Shown here piece by piece: positions 35,071 through 38,187 of a stretch of 38,187 nt of DNA. The stretch spans positions 1-38,187 of the forward strand of contig JASBRL010000036.1 of the NCBI GenBank assembly GCA_030149475.1, in the 5' to 3' direction. The notes under the pieces were generated by a model, which had not been told where the DNA came from, ran no database searches, and worked only from the letters and a program-made list of their open reading frames with translations. The stretch's first letter is position 1. Every line of letters starts with the position of its first letter. Position numbers and translations under genes: made by a program. The DNA comes from Marinobacter sp. (GTDB lineage: Bacteria; Pseudomonadota; Gammaproteobacteria; Pseudomonadales; Oleiphilaceae).

Positions 35071-37056
35071 TTACCAGTAAATACCCCGCAGAATTGCAGC
35101 GAACGCCACCTGCTCTGACGAGACCTTCGGCTTCTCACCACGTCGCTTGCCACCCACTGCCGCGGTATCCGGAAACATCCGGTAGCCGGTATTCATGACA
35201 ATCTCGCCCAGTTTGGGCGCGAGCGCGTGCAATACCTGGGCAAAGATACCGAGGCGGGTTGCGATGCGCTTGGGCCGATAGATAATGGCCTCGGCGATCA
35301 TGTCTGCCGCCTCTTCCGGGGTCAATGTCGGCACCGAGTCGTAGATCTTGGTCGGCGCGATCATCGGTGTTTTCACCAACGGCATGTTGATGGTGGTGAA
35401 GGATACGTTGTAATCCGACCATTCCGCAGCCGCGCAGCGACTGAAGGCATCCAGGGCTGATTTGGACGCAACATATGCCGAGAACCGCGGTGCATTGGTG
35501 AGCACACCAATTGAGGAGATGTTCACCACGTGACCGAAGCGCCGCTCCAGCATCGATTCCGCGAATCCCATAATCAGGCGCACCGACCCGAAATAGTTCA
35601 ACTGCATGGTGCGCTCGAAATCGTGAAAGCGGTCAAATGACAGTGCCAGCGAACGGCGGATGGACCGACCGGCGTTGTTCACCAGAATGTCGACCTGGCC
35701 GTGATTGTCCAATACGGTTTTCACAAACCGGTCGCAATCCTCCATGTCTGAAAAATCGCACTGGTACGCGTGTACGTTGCCACCTTTTGCTTCCAGTTCG
35801 TCAACGACAGCGTCAAGTTTGTCCCTGGTGCGGGCGCCAATCACCAGAATCGCGCCAGCTTCGGCGAGTTTGTGGGCGGTGGCCAGGCCAATGCCAGAGG
35901 TTGCCCCGGTCACCACACAGACCCGCCCTTCCACGGTGCCGCGCAGGGTCCTGTCCTTGAACAGATCAGGATCAAGGTGACGCTCCCAGAAATCCCAGAC
36001 CACCGGCGCATAGTCGGTCAGGCGCGGTACTTCAATACCGGTGTCCTTGAGTACCCGCTCGGTTTCCCGCGCATCGAACCGGGTCGGGTAGTTGATAAAC
36101 GACAACACCGACGGCGGAATGCCGAAATCATTCATTATCGCCCCGGTCAGTCGTTTCACCGGCGGGAGGTTCTTTACACTCTGGCGGATAAACGGCGGAA
36201 TGAAACCGAACATCCGCGAGTCGATACGCATCGCCATACGAGGAGCGTGACCGGCTTCGGCAAAGATATTGAGAATCTCACCCACTTTGTAGGGATCGGT
36301 GTCCACCAGATGGAAACACTGGCCGTCCTCGCCGTCCAGGTGCGCAATGTGGTCCATGGCATTCACCACGAAGTCTACCGGCACCACGTTCAGTCGACCG
36401 CCCTCGATGCCGATGGTGGGCACCCATTGCGGCAACGCATGACGAATCTTCTGGATCATCTTGAAGAAATAGTAGGGCCCGTCGACCTTGTCCATCTCAC
36501 CGGTCCGGGAATGGCCGATGACCATGCCCGGACGGTAAATCCGGAACGGGAGGGTGCAGGACTCACGCACTACTTTTTCGGATTCATGTTTGGTCTTCAG
36601 ATACGGATGATCAAGCTTTTCTGCCTCCTCGAACATATCTTCTCGGAATGTGCCTTTGAACAGACCCGCTGCCGCTATGGAGGAGACGTGATGGAAACGG
36701 CTGGCCTGCATGGCCGTGGCCGCATCGACCGCATGACGGGTTCCTTCAATGTTGGCAATTTCCTGGGCGTCTTCGTCGGCCCCCATGTCGTAAACCGCGG
36801 CCAGATGGAAAAAATGGTCTATTTTGCCCGTCAGTGCTTTGAGTGTTTTCGCATCCAGGCCCAGCCCGGGGCTGGACAGATCACCGATGACCCCCTTGAC
36901 CTGATCGTCGGTTGCACCCCAGCGCTCCCGTAACCTGTCCAGTTTGGCCAGGGACGGCTCCCGCACCAGCACGTGGACAGTTCCACCTCGCGCCAACAGC
37001 TTTTCCACCAGAAAACGGCCGATGAATCCGGTTCCACCCGTCAGAAAGTAGTTCAT
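35071..37056 (-). CDS. Two-domain fatty acyl-CoA reductase (alcohol-forming)
   Basis: The 661-residue protein has two tandem Rossmann domains. The N-terminal one (TGGTGFIGRFLVEKLLARGG, from residue 6) is an extended SDR of the fatty acyl-CoA reductase type, with YLKTKHESEK as its Tyr-Lys pair. The C-terminal one (VVTGATSGIGLA from about 381; Tyr528-x3-Lys532 in YVASKSALD) is a classical SDR. This layout and length match the Marinobacter enzyme that reduces acyl-CoA or fatty aldehyde to fatty alcohol for wax esters, as I remember it. GAGG lies five bases before the ATG at 37056. It stands alone with its own candidate promoter. No wax ester synthase is in the window. Confidence 0.93.
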   Translation of the reverse strand: MNYFLTGGTGFIGRFLVEKLLARGGTVHVLVREPSLAKLDRLRERWGATDDQVKGVIGDLSSPGLGLDAKTLKALTGKIDHFFHLAAVYDMGADEDAQEIANIEGTRHAVDAATAMQASRFHHVSSIAAAGLFKGTFREDMFEEAEKLDHPYLKTKHESEKVVRESCTLPFRIYRPGMVIGHSRTGEMDKVDGPYYFFKMIQKIRHALPQWVPTIGIEGGRLNVVPVDFVVNAMDHIAHLDGEDGQCFHLVDTDPYKVGEILNIFAEAGHAPRMAMRIDSRMFGFIPPFIRQSVKNLPPVKRLTGAIMNDFGIPPSVLSFINYPTRFDARETERVLKDTGIEVPRLTDYAPVVWDFWERHLDPDLFKDRTLRGTVEGRVCVVTGATSGIGLATAHKLAEAGAILVIGARTRDKLDAVVDELEAKGGNVHAYQCDFSDMEDCDRFVKTVLDNHGQVDILVNNAGRSIRRSLALSFDRFHDFERTMQLNYFGSVRLIMGFAESMLERRFGHVVNISSIGVLTNAPRFSAYVASKSALDAFSRCAAAEWSDYNVSFTTINMPLVKTPMIAPTKIYDSVPTLTPEEAADMIAEAIIYRPKRIATRLGIFAQVLHALAPKLGEIVMNTGYRMFPDTAAVGGKRRGEKPKVSSEQVAFAAILRGIYW

Positions 37057-37140
37057 TGATACCTCATCCTGCTTGTCATTGTTGTTCCTTGCGCCCACAC
37101 ACCTGGTCAGTTATTCGCGGACACCCTGAAAACGCTCCGC

Positions 37141-37169
37141 ATTGTACTTAATTGACATTCACATGTATC
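37141..37169 (-). promoter_or_regulatory. Putative promoter of the acyl-CoA reductase gene
   Basis: On the minus strand GATACA (37169-37164) and TACAAT (37146-37141) are separated by 17 bases. The -10 matches at five of six positions and the -35 at three. The predicted start point lies about 78 bases before the ATG. The dyad at 37177-37229 ends just upstream of the -35. Confidence 0.45.
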
Positions 37170-37176
37170 GAACTTT

Positions 37177-37229
37177 TTTAGAGTTTTAGCTCTTTAACTT
37201 ATTGATTTATATAGAGCAAAAACTCTAAA
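37177..37229. repeat. Long A/T-rich inverted repeat upstream of the acyl-CoA reductase promoter
   Basis: TTTAGAGTTTTAGCTCT (37177-37193) and AGAGCAAAAACTCTAAA (37213-37229) are inverted copies with one mismatch in 17, separated by 19 bases. The position next to a putative -35 suggests a two-half-site operator; a cruciform or terminator for unknown leftward or rightward transcripts is also possible. Confidence 0.8.
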
Positions 37230-37485
37230 CAGCCTGCTCGTCACTGTCGTTCCGCGCCGGATCTGTCTGGTTTCGCTGACGAAATCGTCCCGGTATTCAC
37301 CCACATCAGCCGCAGCAACTGCGGCCCACTTGTCCACGACAGGCCGTTCAGGCGCCGGGATCGGCCTCACGGCCTGAGGTCTGTTTTGAGATTAGCACAG
37401 CTTCGACCCACTGCCTGCGATAACGACACATCGACCCGATGATTGATCAGCGCTATTAACAGATGCCTGAATCAGTGACTTCGCT

Positions 37486-37524
37486 CCCAATATAGCCAGC
37501 CTGGCCCCAGTTTAGCCAGACTGC
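37486..37524. repeat. Two direct copies of a 19-base motif with 20-base period
   Basis: CCCAATATAGCCAGCCTGG (37486-37504) and CCCAGTTTAGCCAGACTGC (37506-37524) agree at 15 of 19 positions. Repeats of about this size with a T-A-G-C-C-A-G core recall the multiple end repeats of IS21-type elements, so this may be an old insertion-sequence end. The link is a resemblance only. Confidence 0.5.
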
Positions 37525-37693
37525 ACCACTTTTCGGAGTTGTTCGGGCTATTTTCAGGAGGAGTTCTTGAACTGAGCACCGATAGCCGCCACGAATTGAA
37601 CGGATTTTGATCAGATTCCGGTGTTTAGGCAACGGCAGTCCGGCCCGGTCGAGTTCGTCGGGTAGTATCGGGTAGCGGAGTAAATTAGATTTT

Positions 37694-38187
37694 CTATCCG
37701 GGCGAAGCAAGGCCCTGGTAGAGGTCGCGGTAAACCGCAAAGCCTGGGCAGTGGCGGCCAAAACGCAGCAGCCACTGTCGGCCGCTGTGAACAAGACGAC
37801 AGGCCATGGTCATCAGTTCCTGCATCACGGTTCTCAGGCGACGGCGCTTGGCCGGGTGGCGCACTGGCGCATCCGGGCCGGTGAGGCGCAGACCCATCCA
37901 GCGCAGCAGGTTGTAGCCCAGTGTTGCGAAGGCCATCACCAGGTTGTTGGTGTCGAACTTGCCGGAAGGTAACCGCTCCAAGTCCAGGTCGGTCTTAAAC
38001 TCGCTGTGGAATTGCTCGCTGGTGGCATGGTCGCAGTATAGGTCCATAACCTGCTGGGCACTGGCGACACTCGTCGGCAGGGACGTTACCCAGCCTTCCA
38101 GGCTGACTTCCGGCTCCAGGTACAGCTGGCCCTGAGGATCACTGGTGCGCACCGTGACTTTGACGATCCGGCGAACGCCGGGCTCGT
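37694..38187 (-). CDS. IS1380 family transposase, C-terminal part (cut by the window edge)
   Basis: About 164 C-terminal residues of a DDE transposase are visible; the frame stays open to the right edge, so the truncation is due to the window and not necessarily real. The segment CDHATSEQFHSEFKTDLDLE, followed by RLPSGKF and a DTNNLVMAFATLGYNLLR helix, is typical of IS1380 elements. The SEQFHSEFK part should hold the last catalytic glutamate. The C-terminal tail is basic (PAKRRRLRT). The stop codon is TAG at 37694-37696. The element's terminal repeats cannot be defined because one end lies outside the window. Confidence 0.88.
   Translation of the reverse strand, partial: EPGVRRIVKVTVRTSDPQGQLYLEPEVSLEGWVTSLPTSVASAQQVMDLYCDHATSEQFHSEFKTDLDLERLPSGKFDTNNLVMAFATLGYNLLRWMGLRLTGPDAPVRHPAKRRRLRTVMQELMTMACRLVHSGRQWLLRFGRHCPGFAVYRDLYQGLASPG
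37694..38187 (-). mobile_element. Partial IS1380-type insertion sequence
   Basis: The transposase fragment shows that an insertion sequence enters from the right edge. Its inner end must lie somewhere between about 37530 and 37693. I cannot fix the terminal inverted repeat or target duplication without the other end. Confidence 0.7.

Larger units (their letters stand above)
37057..37693. other. Non-coding region upstream of the acyl-CoA reductase
   Basis: The first part (37057-37230) is A/T-rich and holds the candidate promoter and a long dyad. The middle (37230-37450) shows only a five-base hairpin, CCTCA/TGAGG, near 37365-37379, followed by TCTGTTTT. The last part (37480-37693) holds a 20-base-period direct repeat and the 3' flank of the IS1380-type transposase gene. 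A 112-residue open frame at 37456-37794 overlaps that transposase out of frame and shows no family features. Confidence 0.55.

Noticed and set aside
35770..36933. A 387-codon open frame on the plus strand opposite the acyl-CoA reductase
   Set aside because: It is antisense to a well-conserved enzyme, shows no recognisable domain and is explained by codon bias.
37456..37794. A 112-codon open frame next to the transposase, minus strand
   Set aside because: It overlaps the transposase 3' end in another frame and shows no family features; part of it consists of the translated direct repeats.

Overview
The window looks like chromosomal DNA of a marine gammaproteobacterium, most likely Marinobacter or a close relative. 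The strongest pointer is the gene at 35071-37056. It encodes a 661-residue two-domain fatty acyl-CoA reductase that matches, as I remember it, the alcohol-forming Marinobacter enzyme in length and domain plan. Gene order also follows the Pseudomonas/Marinobacter pattern in several blocks: purL-mltF, mtnA/mtaD-ubiG-mupP-yciK, and motY/pyrC-rnt. This assignment rests on recall and reading, not on a search.

Layout. At the left edge (1-250, minus strand) lie two stringent-type promoters and a boxA leader that should drive a ribosomal RNA operon whose 16S gene is just outside the window. Then come purT, a small DUF1289 gene, a gamma carbonic anhydrase and a CoA-pyrophosphatase Nudix gene (minus), a second zinc-ribbon Nudix gene (plus), a free-standing YqfO/Nif3-type domain, and a 650-base non-coding stretch with DnaA-box-like sites. 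purL (minus) and the lytic transglycosylase mltF (plus) are divergent. recX and a large DUF349 protein follow. A ComFB-like gene carries a 22-base tandem repeat grown from its own 3' end. Next are a thiolase/multifunctional beta-oxidation pair and the periplasmic protease prc.

From 20410 to 28267 lie a methylthioadenosine salvage pair (mtnA with a small cupin, divergent from mtaD), ubiG, mupP, yciK, a small glutaredoxin-like gene, yaaA, a DUF2788 membrane peptide and rdgC. At 28286-32168 a Pat-type protein acetyltransferase and a histone-deacetylase-family deacetylase are divergent, with a palindrome between them. motY, pyrC and rnt follow, then the acyl-CoA reductase. An IS1380-type transposase is cut by the right edge.

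Most of the window is core housekeeping. I found no defence island, CRISPR array, prophage or clearly new multi-gene system. The points most worth a second look are: the acetyltransferase/deacetylase pair with its shared dyad; a terminator-like hairpin with a T-run between a putative promoter and mtnA; the 22-base repeat that duplicates the end of the ComFB-like gene including its stop codon; the DnaA-box-like cluster far from any dnaA; and the long dyad just upstream of the putative acyl-CoA reductase promoter.
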